Assembly (NCBI RefSeq): GCF_023502325.1
Contig: NZ_JAMFLZ010000004.1
Span: forward strand, 124,001 to 188,000
Length of the DNA: 64,000 nucleotides
Source: Wocania_A spongiicola
Lineage (GTDB): Bacteria; Bacteroidota; Bacteroidia; Flavobacteriales; Flavobacteriaceae
Direction of reading: 5' to 3'
Below, in pieces: positions 42,755-51,557 of this stretch. How positions within the stretch are numbered: the first letter of the stretch is position 1; the number at the start of each line of letters is the position of its first letter. The notes under the pieces were generated by a model, which was given only the letters and a program-made list of their open reading frames with translations, was not told where the DNA came from and searched no databases. Position numbers and translations under genes: made by a program.

Positions 42755-44090
42755 ACTTATTTAATCTTCTATAAAGTGCTGTTCGCGTAATCCCTAATTC
42801 TTTAGCAGATTTAGAAATGTTACCATTATTTTTCTCAATAACTTTTAAAATAGCATTCTTTTCTATGGTTTCTAGTTTTAAATCGGATGTGCCAATATTA
42901 TTCCCTCGTTTTTCTATTGGAGAAAACACTAAGTCTTCTTTATGTAAATAATCACTGTCAGCCATAATCACTGCTCTTTCCAAAGCGTATTGTAGTTCGC
43001 GGACATTACCTGGGAAATAATAGCTCCTTAATTTTTCAATAAAACCATCATCTAGTTTAAAGCTGGATTTTAAATACTTTTCGGCGTAAACATTAATAAA
43101 ATGCTTAGCAAGTAAAATAACATCTTTATCACGGTTTCTAAGCGGAGGTACAATAATTTCAACAGTATTAATTCTATATATAAGATCTTTTCTAAAATTA
43201 GCTTCGTCTGCAAGAAATTCAATATCTAAATTAGTTGCACAAATAAGTCGAATATTAATATCTATAGCTTTGTTAGAGCCTAATGGTGTTACTTTTCTGT
43301 TTTGTAAAACCGTTAAGAGTTTTGCTTGTTGTTGCAAACTTATATTACCAATTTCATCTAAAAAAAGCGTACCGCCATCGGCAGATTCAAACCTTCCTGG
43401 TCTGTCATTTTTTGCATCTGTAAAAGCTCCTTTTTTGTATCCAAATAATTCACTTTCAAATAATGTTGCAGTTAGCGATCCAACATCAACTTTAATAAAA
43501 GGTTTGTGTTTTCTTAACGAATTATCGTGTATAGCTTTAGCAATTAAGTCCTTGCCCGTTCCGTTTTCTCCCAAGATTAAAATATTAGCGTCAGTAGGAG
43601 CAATTTTTTTTATCTTCAAAAAAACATCAGTCATAGCATGACTTTCACCCAAAATTTCATGTCTTGTAATTGAGGTGCCCGCTTTTTTATATGTGTTTGA
43701 TTTTTTCTTATTTAAGATATCAGTAATCGACTCAATAAGCTTGCTGTTTTCCCAAGGTTTTACTAAAAAATCTGAAGCTCCTTCTTTTAAAGATCGGATA
43801 GCTAAATCTAAATCACCATATGCTGTTATTAGAATAATAGAAACTGATTTATCAATGTCCTTAATTTTATTAAGCCAATAAATACCTTCGTTACCAGTAT
43901 TTATAAGCCCATTAAAATTCATATCTAGAATAATAATATCGAATTTAGTTTTCCCTATTAAGGAAATTATATTTCCAGGGTTTTTCTCAACAACAACCTC
44001 CTTAACTCTCGATTTTAACAGTAACCTCATAGCTGTTAAGACATCGGTATCATCATCTACAACTAATATGTTTGCGTTTTTTAACAACAT
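42744..44090 (-). CDS. Sigma-54-dependent response regulator (NtrC family)
   Basis: A 448-residue transcription activator. The receiver (1-125) has phospho-acceptor Asp56 in IIILDMNF, Thr89 and Lys111. The AAA+ domain (about 145-375) has Walker A GENGTGKD (174-181), the sigma-54-contacting loop GAFTDA (221-226; the usual form is GAFTGA), and Walker B GGTLFLDE (239-246). The C-terminal Fis-type helix-turn-helix (about 405-448) ends ISKSAKELGITRTALYRRL. It would bind enhancer sites and remodel RNA polymerase-sigma-54. Two similar inverted sites exactly 21 bp apart in the divergent region toward the exporter operon are good candidates. It is transcribed before its kinase partner. Confidence 0.94.
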   Translation of the reverse strand: MLLKNANILVVDDDTDVLTAMRLLLKSRVKEVVVEKNPGNIISLIGKTKFDIIILDMNFNGLINTGNEGIYWLNKIKDIDKSVSIILITAYGDLDLAIRSLKEGASDFLVKPWENSKLIESITDILNKKKSNTYKKAGTSITRHEILGESHAMTDVFLKIKKIAPTDANILILGENGTGKDLIAKAIHDNSLRKHKPFIKVDVGSLTATLFESELFGYKKGAFTDAKNDRPGRFESADGGTLFLDEIGNISLQQQAKLLTVLQNRKVTPLGSNKAIDINIRLICATNLDIEFLADEANFRKDLIYRINTVEIIVPPLRNRDKDVILLAKHFINVYAEKYLKSSFKLDDGFIEKLRSYYFPGNVRELQYALERAVIMADSDYLHKEDLVFSPIEKRGNNIGTSDLKLETIEKNAILKVIEKNNGNISKSAKELGITRTALYRRLNKYGL

Positions 44091-44159
44091 AAATACAATA
44101 ATACAATAATAATGAGGGCATTAAAAATTATTAATCTACAATTATTTAAGCATTAAAAA

Positions 44160-44200
44160 GTGTTTTGAAAGCGAACACAGTTGTATCATTTTCGAACACC
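44160..44200 (+). promoter_or_regulatory. Candidate paired enhancer sites for the NtrC-type regulator
   Basis: Two copies of a TGT-N11-ACA site, each ending CGAACAC: GTGTTTTGAAAGCGAACAC (44160-44178) and a second with TGT at 44182-44184 and CGAACAC at 44193-44199. They are offset by exactly 21 bp (two helical turns) and lie about 52-92 bp upstream of a sigma-54-like -24 element. Confidence 0.5.
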
Positions 44201-44250
44201 TCTGTTTATAAAATTATTTTTAACATTATGATTTATAGGTATTTACGTGA

Positions 44251-44266
44251 TTGGCATAGTAATGAC
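44251..44266 (+). promoter_or_regulatory. Candidate sigma-54 promoter of the exporter operon
   Basis: TTGGCATAGTAATGAC: the -24 element TGGCAT is good, and the spacing to the -12 element is right (TGAC against the consensus TTGC, so the -12 G is A). It lies 30 bp before the adaptor ATG. The -12 mismatch keeps confidence moderate. Confidence 0.45.
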
Positions 44267-44295
44267 TATATAGAGGTTATAAATATTGGTACTGT

Positions 44296-45543
44296 ATGGA
44301 TATCCCTTTAGAAAAGAAACGATTTAATAAGAAACAAATTAGCATAGCTATTGGATTAATTCTTCTAATTTCATTAATCACTTTTGTAATTATTTCAACT
44401 GGAGGAAACTCTAAACTAAATGTAGATAAAGAGCGAATTTCCATTAGTGAGATTAAAGAAGGAGTGTTTCAAGAAAATATACCTGTTTCTGGAAATGTTT
44501 TACCAATTACCACAATTTATTTAGATGCTCTTGAAGGTGGTCGAGTAGATGAGCTTTTTGTTGAAGATGGGGCTATTATGAAACAAGGTGACCCTATACT
44601 TCGCTTATCAAATACCGATTTAGAATTGAGTTTAGTAAATCAAGAAACATCAGTATATAATTTATTAACACAAATGCAGATTTCTCAGAATGCTGCACGT
44701 CAAAATACCATTAATAAGTTGACTAGAATGACAGATGTTGAGAATGCGCTTATTGAAGCTAGCAGAGTTTATCAACTTAATAAAAAACTATTTGATCAAA
44801 AAGCTATTGGGCGTCAAGAGTTTCAAGAATCAGAAAATAACTATAACTACCAAAAGCAGCAGATGGAACTTGCTCAAGAAATTTTAAAACAAGATTCGAT
44901 ATCAACTAAGCAAGAAACTAATCAAGCTCAAAATTCATTTTCTAGAACCCAAAGTGCTTTAAAATTAATGAGGAAGAAGGTTGGAGATTTAGTAGTAAAA
45001 GCTCCAGTTGATGGTCAGTTAACATCTTTGGATGCCGAAATAGGACAATCTAAAAACAAAGGTGAACGCTTAGGACAATTAGATGTTTTGAGTGGGTTTA
45101 AAGTACGTGCCGATATTGATGAACATTATATATCTAGAATCTATACAGGGCAACGAGGTACATTTCTTTTTAATAGTAAAGAGTACAGTCTTATTATTAA
45201 GAAAGTATTTACTCAAGTTACTGGAGGTCGATTTCAGGTAGATATGCTTTTTGAAGAAAAAGTAGAAGGGGTTCGTCGTGGGCAATCTCTACAAATTCGT
45301 TTGGCTTTAAGTGAAGAGAAGCAGGCCATTCTTGTTCCAAAAGGAGGCTTTTTTCAACAAACCGGAGGTAATTGGATTTTTAAATTGAATGAAGCTGGTA
45401 CAATAGCTTACAAAGTAGATATCCGCCTCGGAACAAAAAATACAGAATATTATGAAGTATTAGAAGGGTTACAACCTGGAGATAAAGTCATAACATCTAG
45501 CTATGATAATTATGGCGATAAACAAGAATTGGTATTAAAATAA
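44296..45543 (+). CDS. MacA/HlyD-type periplasmic adaptor subunit
   Basis: A 415-residue membrane-fusion protein with an N-terminal membrane anchor (about residues 15-35). The lipoyl half-motif is IYLDALEGGRVDELFVEDG (about 75-95) and the matching half is VVKAPVDGQLTSLDAEIGQ (about 233-252). A long coiled-coil hairpin lies between them (about 110-230). A beta-barrel domain and a C-terminal membrane-proximal domain (EVLEGLQPGDKVITSSYD) follow. It would bridge inner-membrane ABC permeases to an outer-membrane channel; no TolC-type gene lies in the window. It is the first gene of the exporter operon, preceded by a candidate sigma-54 promoter, and 13 bp before the ATPase gene. Confidence 0.92.
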   Translation: MDIPLEKKRFNKKQISIAIGLILLISLITFVIISTGGNSKLNVDKERISISEIKEGVFQENIPVSGNVLPITTIYLDALEGGRVDELFVEDGAIMKQGDPILRLSNTDLELSLVNQETSVYNLLTQMQISQNAARQNTINKLTRMTDVENALIEASRVYQLNKKLFDQKAIGRQEFQESENNYNYQKQQMELAQEILKQDSISTKQETNQAQNSFSRTQSALKLMRKKVGDLVVKAPVDGQLTSLDAEIGQSKNKGERLGQLDVLSGFKVRADIDEHYISRIYTGQRGTFLFNSKEYSLIIKKVFTQVTGGRFQVDMLFEEKVEGVRRGQSLQIRLALSEEKQAILVPKGGFFQQTGGNWIFKLNEAGTIAYKVDIRLGTKNTEYYEVLEGLQPGDKVITSSYDNYGDKQELVLK

Positions 45544-45556
45544 ACTAACACATATT

Positions 45557-46234
45557 ATGATTAAAATTAAAGATTTAGAAAAATATTACAAAACTGAGGA
45601 GTTACAAACCATAGCTTTAAATAAACTGTCTTTTGAAGTGAAACAAGGCGAGTTTATAGCAGTTATGGGGCCTTCTGGATGCGGAAAATCTACGTTGCTT
45701 AATATACTAGGTATGTTGGACGATTCAGATGGAGGCAGTTTTATTTTTAATGGTGAAGAGGTTATTAATTATAACGAGCGTAAAAGGGCTAACATCCGTA
45801 AACATAATATTGGGTTTGTATTTCAAAGCTTTAATTTGATTGATCAACTTACGGTTTTTGAAAATGTAGAACTACCTTTAATTTATACAGGCGTAAAAAA
45901 AGCTGAAAGAAAAAAGAAAGTACATGAGGTCCTAGAAAAAATGCAAATTATGCATAGACGCAAGCATTTTCCACAACAACTTTCTGGTGGGCAACAACAA
46001 AGAGTAGCCGTTGCTAGAGCAGTGGTTAATGACCCAAAATTAATACTTGCCGATGAGCCAACAGGAAATTTAGATAGTAGTAATGGTAATGAGGTTATGG
46101 AATTATTAACCGAATTAAATAATCAAGGCGCTACCATAATAATGGTAACACATAGCGAACACGATGCCAAATACAGTCATCGTATTATTCGCATGTTAGA
46201 TGGACAGAAAGTAACTGAGAACAGCTTAATATAA
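45557..46234 (+). CDS. ABC transporter ATP-binding protein (LolD/MacB type)
   Basis: A 225-residue cytosolic ATPase. Walker A GPSGCGKST is at 38-46, the Q-loop is VFQSFNLI, and the signature is LSGGQQQRVAVARA. Walker B is LILADEPTGNLDS and the H-loop is MVTHSEHDA. It belongs to the LolD/FtsE/MacB subgroup that powers FtsX-like permeases. It is the only ATPase gene in the block, although at least eight permease genes follow. The permeases may therefore share it, or compete for it as alternative partners. 13 bp after the adaptor gene and 16 bp before the first permease gene. Confidence 0.96.
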   Translation: MIKIKDLEKYYKTEELQTIALNKLSFEVKQGEFIAVMGPSGCGKSTLLNILGMLDDSDGGSFIFNGEEVINYNERKRANIRKHNIGFVFQSFNLIDQLTVFENVELPLIYTGVKKAERKKKVHEVLEKMQIMHRRKHFPQQLSGGQQQRVAVARAVVNDPKLILADEPTGNLDSSNGNEVMELLTELNNQGATIIMVTHSEHDAKYSHRIIRMLDGQKVTENSLI

Positions 46235-46250
46235 ATTGTAAAGCATAATC

Positions 46251-48734
46251 ATGCTATTAAATTATTTTAAAATAACATTAAGAGTTTTTCTGAAAAACAA
46301 ACTTTTTACTACAATTAATGTACTTGGTTTGGCTATTGGGATAGCAGTTTATATCCTAATTACTCAATATGTTAGTTTTGAATTAAAGTATGATCAACAT
46401 TTATCTCACGCTGATGATTTATATCGGGTTACACTAACTTCTGACCTTGGAGGTAAAGGGTTTAAAACCATGGCAACAAATCATCCAGCAGTTGCTCATG
46501 CAATGAAACAAGATTTTCCTGAAGTAGAGAGTTATGTGCGTCTTGTAGATAGAAATATTATGTGGGGAACTTTTGTACTTTCTTACGAAGACCAACATGG
46601 AAACCTTGTAAAAACGAATATTAATGAAGAGAAATTGTTTATTGCTGATAGTACAGTGGTTGATTTGTTTGACATTAAAATCATAAAAGGTAATTCGAAA
46701 ACGGCTTTAACAGAGAGCGGCTCCATCATTTTATCTCAAGAAGTAGCCCAACGTTTTTTTGGAAATGAAGACCCTATAGGTAAGATGTTAAGATTTAATA
46801 ATCGATCACCCTTTATGGTAACAGGTGTTTTTGAAGAACTTCCTGAGAATACTCATTTTAAGTTTAACATGCTTGTTTCTTTCTCATCACTCGGGCCATG
46901 GACCGAACAAACATGGATATGGCCAGATTTTTATAATTATGTAAAATTAAAACCGGGTACAGATCCAGCACTAGTAGAAGCCAAATTTCCTGACTTTGCA
47001 AAAAAGTATTTGAGTGAAATTATGCAAGAACATGGATTTGAAGCTCGATTTGGGTTACAACCAGTACAAGACATTCATTTAAAATCTCATCATATTAATG
47101 AAGTATCGACCAATGCCAACGAAAAAACATTATACTTTCTGCAGATTATAGCACTCTTTGTGATACTAATTGCCCTTATGAATTTTATTAACCTGTCAAC
47201 TGCTAAATCTACGGAGCGTGCTATGGAAGTAGGTTTAAAAAAAGTTGTTGGGATTAGAAAAAGAGCTTTGATTATTCAATTTCTTTTGGAGTCACTTTGC
47301 ATCAACTTTATAAGTATTATTCTAGCTGTAGGGTTGGTTAGCATTTTTATTCAACCTTTTAATGATCTAGTGGGCTTAGAGATTTTATCTCTAGATATCT
47401 GGAAAGAACCTCGATTGTGGATGCACCTATTAGCTCTTATGTTTGTGGGCGGTATTTTGGCAGGAATATACCCAGCTTTTGTACTTTCTGGATTTAAGCC
47501 TATTGAGGTGCTAAAAGGAAGGTTTCATCAATCTAATAAAGGTGTTTCTATGCGAAAAAACCTTGTGATTGCTCAATTCGCCATATCTATCGCTCTAATA
47601 ACGGGAACATTTATTATTTATCATCAATTTTCTTATATGCAAAATCAGGAATTAGGTTATGATGTGGAACATAATCTTGTACTGAATGCCCCAACAGTTA
47701 TAGACTCTACAATTAGCCGAAAAATGGAAACTTTTAAGGGAGAGCTTCTACAGAATTCCAAAATTAAAGCAGTTACTGTGACTCAAGATATTCCTGGTAA
47801 AAAAATAGCACTGGATAATATAGTAAGACAAGCACATGAAAGAAGGGAGGAAGGAGTTAATTGTGATTTCTTAAATATTGACTATGATTTTTTAAATACA
47901 TACCAAATCAAATTATTAGCAGGACGAAACTTTAGATTGGGAGATGCTACTACATACGATAGGGACAAAGAAAAGGATAATGGCAGAGCGCATAAAGTTA
48001 TGATTAATAAAGTTGCTGCTAAAACATTAGGTTTTGAAACTATAGAAGATGCTGTTAACAAAAAAATAATCTTTCCAATGCTGAGTGATGGTACGGAAGG
48101 GATAGCTGAAATTATTGGAGTTATAGATAACTATCATCAAGAATCTCTTCAAACTGACTATTACCCAACTATCTATCAGGATTTTTCGTATTACAATGCA
48201 GCCTATATAACCATTAATATGAATACTTCTAATGCAAAAAAAACAATTGCAGATATTGGAGAGAAGTTTGGACAATTTTTTCCTATGGATCCCTATAATT
48301 ATTTTTTTCTGGAGGACTATTTTAATCGCCAATATAAAGCTGATGTGAAATTTGGACATATATGCTTATTGTTTTCTATACTCGCTATTTTTATTGCTGC
48401 ACTGGGACTTTTTGGATTAGGCTCTTATATGGCGATAAAGAAAACAAAAGAACTTTGTATACGTAAAGTTTTAGGAGCAAACCTAACGCAAGTATTAATA
48501 TTAATACCTAAAAGCTTATTGACTTTGGTTTTAATATCCGGCCTCATAGCTGCCCCAATTACTTATTTTTTTGCAGATGAATGGCTTTCAGATTATGCAT
48601 TTAGAACAGCTTTAAGTCTCTGGATGTTTGTTGTACCCATTTCATTGGTAGTTGTTATTGCAGCTTTATCGGTTTTACCCGAATGTATAAAAGTAGCTTT
48701 TGTAAATCCAGCAAAATATTTAAAAAACGAATAA
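46251..48734 (+). CDS. ABC permease 1, double FtsX/MacB_PCD type
   Basis: An 827-residue inner-membrane permease. TM1 (about 18-41) is followed by a first periplasmic MacB_PCD domain (about 42-285) and three helices of an FtsX domain (about 289-312, 340-365 and 393-415). The second half repeats the pattern: a helix about 436-460, a periplasmic domain to about 690, and FtsX helices about 700-725, 745-775 and 785-810. This is the eight-helix layout of many Bacteroidetes permeases, with both halves on one chain. The C-terminus ends PAKYLKNE. It is very similar throughout to the next gene, also 827 residues, which points to tandem duplication. Likely a mechanotransmission-type exporter or lipid/peptide extractor; substrate unknown. 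Confidence 0.93.
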   Translation: MLLNYFKITLRVFLKNKLFTTINVLGLAIGIAVYILITQYVSFELKYDQHLSHADDLYRVTLTSDLGGKGFKTMATNHPAVAHAMKQDFPEVESYVRLVDRNIMWGTFVLSYEDQHGNLVKTNINEEKLFIADSTVVDLFDIKIIKGNSKTALTESGSIILSQEVAQRFFGNEDPIGKMLRFNNRSPFMVTGVFEELPENTHFKFNMLVSFSSLGPWTEQTWIWPDFYNYVKLKPGTDPALVEAKFPDFAKKYLSEIMQEHGFEARFGLQPVQDIHLKSHHINEVSTNANEKTLYFLQIIALFVILIALMNFINLSTAKSTERAMEVGLKKVVGIRKRALIIQFLLESLCINFISIILAVGLVSIFIQPFNDLVGLEILSLDIWKEPRLWMHLLALMFVGGILAGIYPAFVLSGFKPIEVLKGRFHQSNKGVSMRKNLVIAQFAISIALITGTFIIYHQFSYMQNQELGYDVEHNLVLNAPTVIDSTISRKMETFKGELLQNSKIKAVTVTQDIPGKKIALDNIVRQAHERREEGVNCDFLNIDYDFLNTYQIKLLAGRNFRLGDATTYDRDKEKDNGRAHKVMINKVAAKTLGFETIEDAVNKKIIFPMLSDGTEGIAEIIGVIDNYHQESLQTDYYPTIYQDFSYYNAAYITINMNTSNAKKTIADIGEKFGQFFPMDPYNYFFLEDYFNRQYKADVKFGHICLLFSILAIFIAALGLFGLGSYMAIKKTKELCIRKVLGANLTQVLILIPKSLLTLVLISGLIAAPITYFFADEWLSDYAFRTALSLWMFVVPISLVVVIAALSVLPECIKVAFVNPAKYLKNE

Positions 48735-48761
48735 TTAGCATCAATCAAAAAACGAACAATC

Positions 48762-51245
48762 ATGATCAGAAATTATTTCAAATTAGCTTGGAGAAACCTT
48801 ATTAAAAACAAGGGATATTCTCTAATTAATATAGGAGGTTTAGCTATTGGTATAACAGCATATTTGCTCATTATTCAATATGTAAATTTTGAATCTAGCT
48901 ACGATCAACATCAGCCACATATTGATGACTTATATCGAGTTACACTCTCCACGAATTTAGGATCTAAAGGTTTTGTAGACGCAGCGGCAACGCATCCAGC
49001 AGTTGGATCTGCAATGAAACGAGATTTTCCTGAAGTTGATAATTATGCAAGACTTGTGAATAAAGAGATTATGATGGGGTCTTTTGTGTTGTCTTATACT
49101 AATGAACAAGGTGATTTGGTAAAGTCAAATGTGAGTAATGATATGATATACATTGCTGATAGTACGGCGCTAGATCTTTTTAAAATTAATCTTGTTAAAG
49201 GGAACCCGAAAACGGCTCTTAAAGAACAGCGATCAATGATTTTATCTACCAAAGTTGCAGAACGCTTTTTTGGAGACCAAGACCCTATTAATAAAACTTT
49301 AGTAGCGAATGGAAATATTCAAGTAAAGGTTACTGGTGTTTTTGAAGAGCTTCCAGAAAACACCCATTTAAAATTTAACATGTTAATTTCGTTTTCAACG
49401 TTAGGGCCTTGGACAGAAACTACGTGGAATTGGCCAGAGTTTTATAATTACGTAAGGTTAAAGCCAGGGACAGATCCTGCAATTGTTGAGGCTAAATTCC
49501 CAGCTTTTATAGATAAATATTTAAGCGAAAGTATGCAAGAGCATAGTTTTGAAGCGAAAATGGGATTGCAACCTGTAAAGGATATTCACTTAAAATCCCA
49601 CTTGAGTAATGAGATTAGTGTAAACAGTAATGAGAAAACATTAAATTTTCTTTGGCTTATTGCTGTATTTGTAATTTTAATTGCACTTATGAATTTTATT
49701 AATCTTTCTACAGCAAAATCTACAGAACGGGCTATGGAAGTAGGGTTAAAAAAAGTTGTTGGTATTAAAAGAAGTGCTTTAATAGTGCAATTTTTATTTG
49801 AATCTGTAATCATTAATTTAATTGCAGCCGTTATTGCTGTTATTATAATAAGTATGCTAATTAGCCCTTTTAATGAATTTGTAGGCTTACACATATTATC
49901 TACAGATATGTGGTTGAAACCTCAAATATGGGCACACATTATTGTACTTATCTTTTTAGGAGGGCTTTTAGCAGGAATATATCCGGCTTTTGTACTGTCT
50001 GGTTTCAAACCTATACAGGTATTAAAAGGTAAATTTCATCAATCAACAAAAGGAACTTTAATACGTAAAGCTCTCGTTGTTGCTCAATTTACCATATCTA
50101 TCGCATTAATTGCTGGTACTTTTATTATGTACAGTCAGTTTTCGTATATGCAAAACCAAGATTTAGGTTTTGATTCTAAGCATAATCTTATTATAAATGC
50201 ACCTATGGTTGTAGATTCTACGGTAAATGATAAGATGGAAGTTTTTAAAGCTGAACTTTTGCGTAACCCAAATGTAAATGTTGTAGCGGCAACCGCAGAC
50301 GTGCCTGGAAAAAAAAATCCATGGTATAATACAACTAGGCAGGTACACGAACAAAGGGAAGCCAACGTTATTTGTAATCAGTTTAGTATAGATCAGGACT
50401 TTATGGATGCTTATAAAATAAAGTTATTAGCTGGACGAAACTTTAGATTAGAAGATCATTCATATTACGGCTTTAGGAATCCTAACCCTCCAAGTGCAAA
50501 TAAGCCATATAGAGTTATGCTTAATAGAGCAGCTGTGAAGTTGCTTGGATTTTTATCTGTTGAAGATGCCGTGAATAAGAACATTATATTTCAGTTAGGG
50601 CCTCAAGATCGAACCGCCGAAGTTATTGGTGTTATGGAAAATTATCATCAACAATCACTTCAAAATGATTATGATCCTACACTGTTTTTATATCCAACGT
50701 ACTATAATACGTCTTATTTAACGGTTAATATAAATACCTCGAATATTGAAAGTACTGTAAAGCATATTGGTGAAAAATACGAAGCGTTTTTTCCTATGGA
50801 CCCTTATGAATATTTCTTTCTCGACGAACATTTTAATCGTCAATATAAAGCAGATCGTAAGTTCGGTCAACTCTTTTTCTTGTTTGCAGGACTAGCTATT
50901 TTTATTGCAGCTTTAGGATTATTTGGCTTAGGGTCCTATATGGCCATGCGAAGAACTAAAGAGCTCTGTGTTCGTAAAGTTTTAGGAGCAAATATTTTGC
51001 ATGTCTTGCTTTTAATTCCTAAAAGCTTGGTGGTTTTAGTGTTTGTTTCTGGAGTAATTGCTCTTCCTATTACATATTTTATGGCTTCGGAGTGGCTTTC
51101 TAATTATGCGTTTAGAGTTGACATAAACCCATGGATGTTTATTGTACCTCTAATTGTTGTTGTTATTGTTGCTGCATTATCAGTATTACCAGAATCGATA
51201 AAAGTAGCCTTAGTAAAACCAGCCAATTATTTAAGGAATGAGTAA
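48762..51245 (+). CDS. ABC permease 2, close paralogue of permease 1
   Basis: Another 827-residue double FtsX/MacB_PCD permease. It shares long near-identical stretches with permease 1, for example NFINLSTAKSTERAMEVGL before the second FtsX helix, GIYPAFVLSGFKP, and FPMDPY near the end of the second periplasmic domain. The periplasmic regions differ mainly around residues 540-620 (extra Pro/Asn-rich GFRNPNPPSAN here). The C-terminus is PANYLRNE. A 27-bp gap separates it from permease 1. The two could form a heterodimer over one ATPase dimer, which would explain retention of both copies; this is inference. Confidence 0.93.
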   Translation: MIRNYFKLAWRNLIKNKGYSLINIGGLAIGITAYLLIIQYVNFESSYDQHQPHIDDLYRVTLSTNLGSKGFVDAAATHPAVGSAMKRDFPEVDNYARLVNKEIMMGSFVLSYTNEQGDLVKSNVSNDMIYIADSTALDLFKINLVKGNPKTALKEQRSMILSTKVAERFFGDQDPINKTLVANGNIQVKVTGVFEELPENTHLKFNMLISFSTLGPWTETTWNWPEFYNYVRLKPGTDPAIVEAKFPAFIDKYLSESMQEHSFEAKMGLQPVKDIHLKSHLSNEISVNSNEKTLNFLWLIAVFVILIALMNFINLSTAKSTERAMEVGLKKVVGIKRSALIVQFLFESVIINLIAAVIAVIIISMLISPFNEFVGLHILSTDMWLKPQIWAHIIVLIFLGGLLAGIYPAFVLSGFKPIQVLKGKFHQSTKGTLIRKALVVAQFTISIALIAGTFIMYSQFSYMQNQDLGFDSKHNLIINAPMVVDSTVNDKMEVFKAELLRNPNVNVVAATADVPGKKNPWYNTTRQVHEQREANVICNQFSIDQDFMDAYKIKLLAGRNFRLEDHSYYGFRNPNPPSANKPYRVMLNRAAVKLLGFLSVEDAVNKNIIFQLGPQDRTAEVIGVMENYHQQSLQNDYDPTLFLYPTYYNTSYLTVNINTSNIESTVKHIGEKYEAFFPMDPYEYFFLDEHFNRQYKADRKFGQLFFLFAGLAIFIAALGLFGLGSYMAMRRTKELCVRKVLGANILHVLLLIPKSLVVLVFVSGVIALPITYFMASEWLSNYAFRVDINPWMFIVPLIVVVIVAALSVLPESIKVALVKPANYLRNE

Positions 51246-51271
51246 TTAAAGAGTTGTGTAAATGGGCAAAC

Positions 51272-51427
51272 ATGGAAACAATAATTCTAAAGTATATAAA
51301 AGGAGAAATGGATGTTTCTGAAAAAATGAAAATGATTGAATGGATAAATAAAAATGACGACAATCATAAAAAGTATAACATTTTTAAAGCTAAATATGTT
51401 GCCTCTAAATTAAAAGATTACGCTTAG
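51272..51427 (+). CDS. Mini-gene: 51-residue protein like the FecR N-terminal domain
   Basis: An intact ORF of 51 codons too short for routine gene calling. It starts METIILKYIKGEMDVSEK, then MIEWINKNDDNHKKY, and ends KLKDYA. This resembles the N-terminal helical (anti-sigma-like) part of Bacteroidetes FecR proteins (pattern ILKYL-x-GE ... WI...N..F/Y), without the rest of FecR. Its stop TAG lies within what was the start of a now-deleted permease: if the Tyr codon TAC were TAT, ATGCTTAG would give an 8-bp stop/start overlap. It may be a small regulator translated with the lost permease, or a fragment. Start at the ATG at 51272, 27 bp after permease 2. Confidence 0.5.
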   Translation: METIILKYIKGEMDVSEKMKMIEWINKNDDNHKKYNIFKAKYVASKLKDYA

Positions 51428-51497
51428 AAACTATTTCAAAATCGCATGGCGAAATTTTAAAAAGAACAAAAGCAACAATTGCTTAAAGAATGAGTAA
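51420..51497 (+). pseudogene. Scar of a deleted ABC permease gene
   Basis: Read in frame from ACG at 51420 (a lost ATG) this gives LRNYFKIAWRNFKKNKS, the N-terminus of the array's permeases, followed at once by NNCLKNE-stop, matching the C-terminus of permeases 1 and 2 (YLKNE / YLRNE). About 2.3-2.4 kb of coding sequence between the two ends is missing. CTTAGAAACTATTTCAAAAT is identical to the start of the gene at 56386. The remaining 60 bp to the next gene hold nothing I can support. Confidence 0.72.
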
Positions 51498-51557
51498 TTG
51501 AATAACAAGGTTTATTGAGACTTTGTATGAAGTGTTAAAAATAAAAAAACGAAACTA

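Noticed and set aside
43270..43641. 123-codon plus-strand ORF
   Set aside because: Antisense shadow of the sigma-54 activator's AAA+ domain; no start context or family similarity.
48027..48359. 110-codon minus-strand ORF inside permease 1
   Set aside because: Antisense to a well-supported permease gene; its composition is that of a shadow frame.
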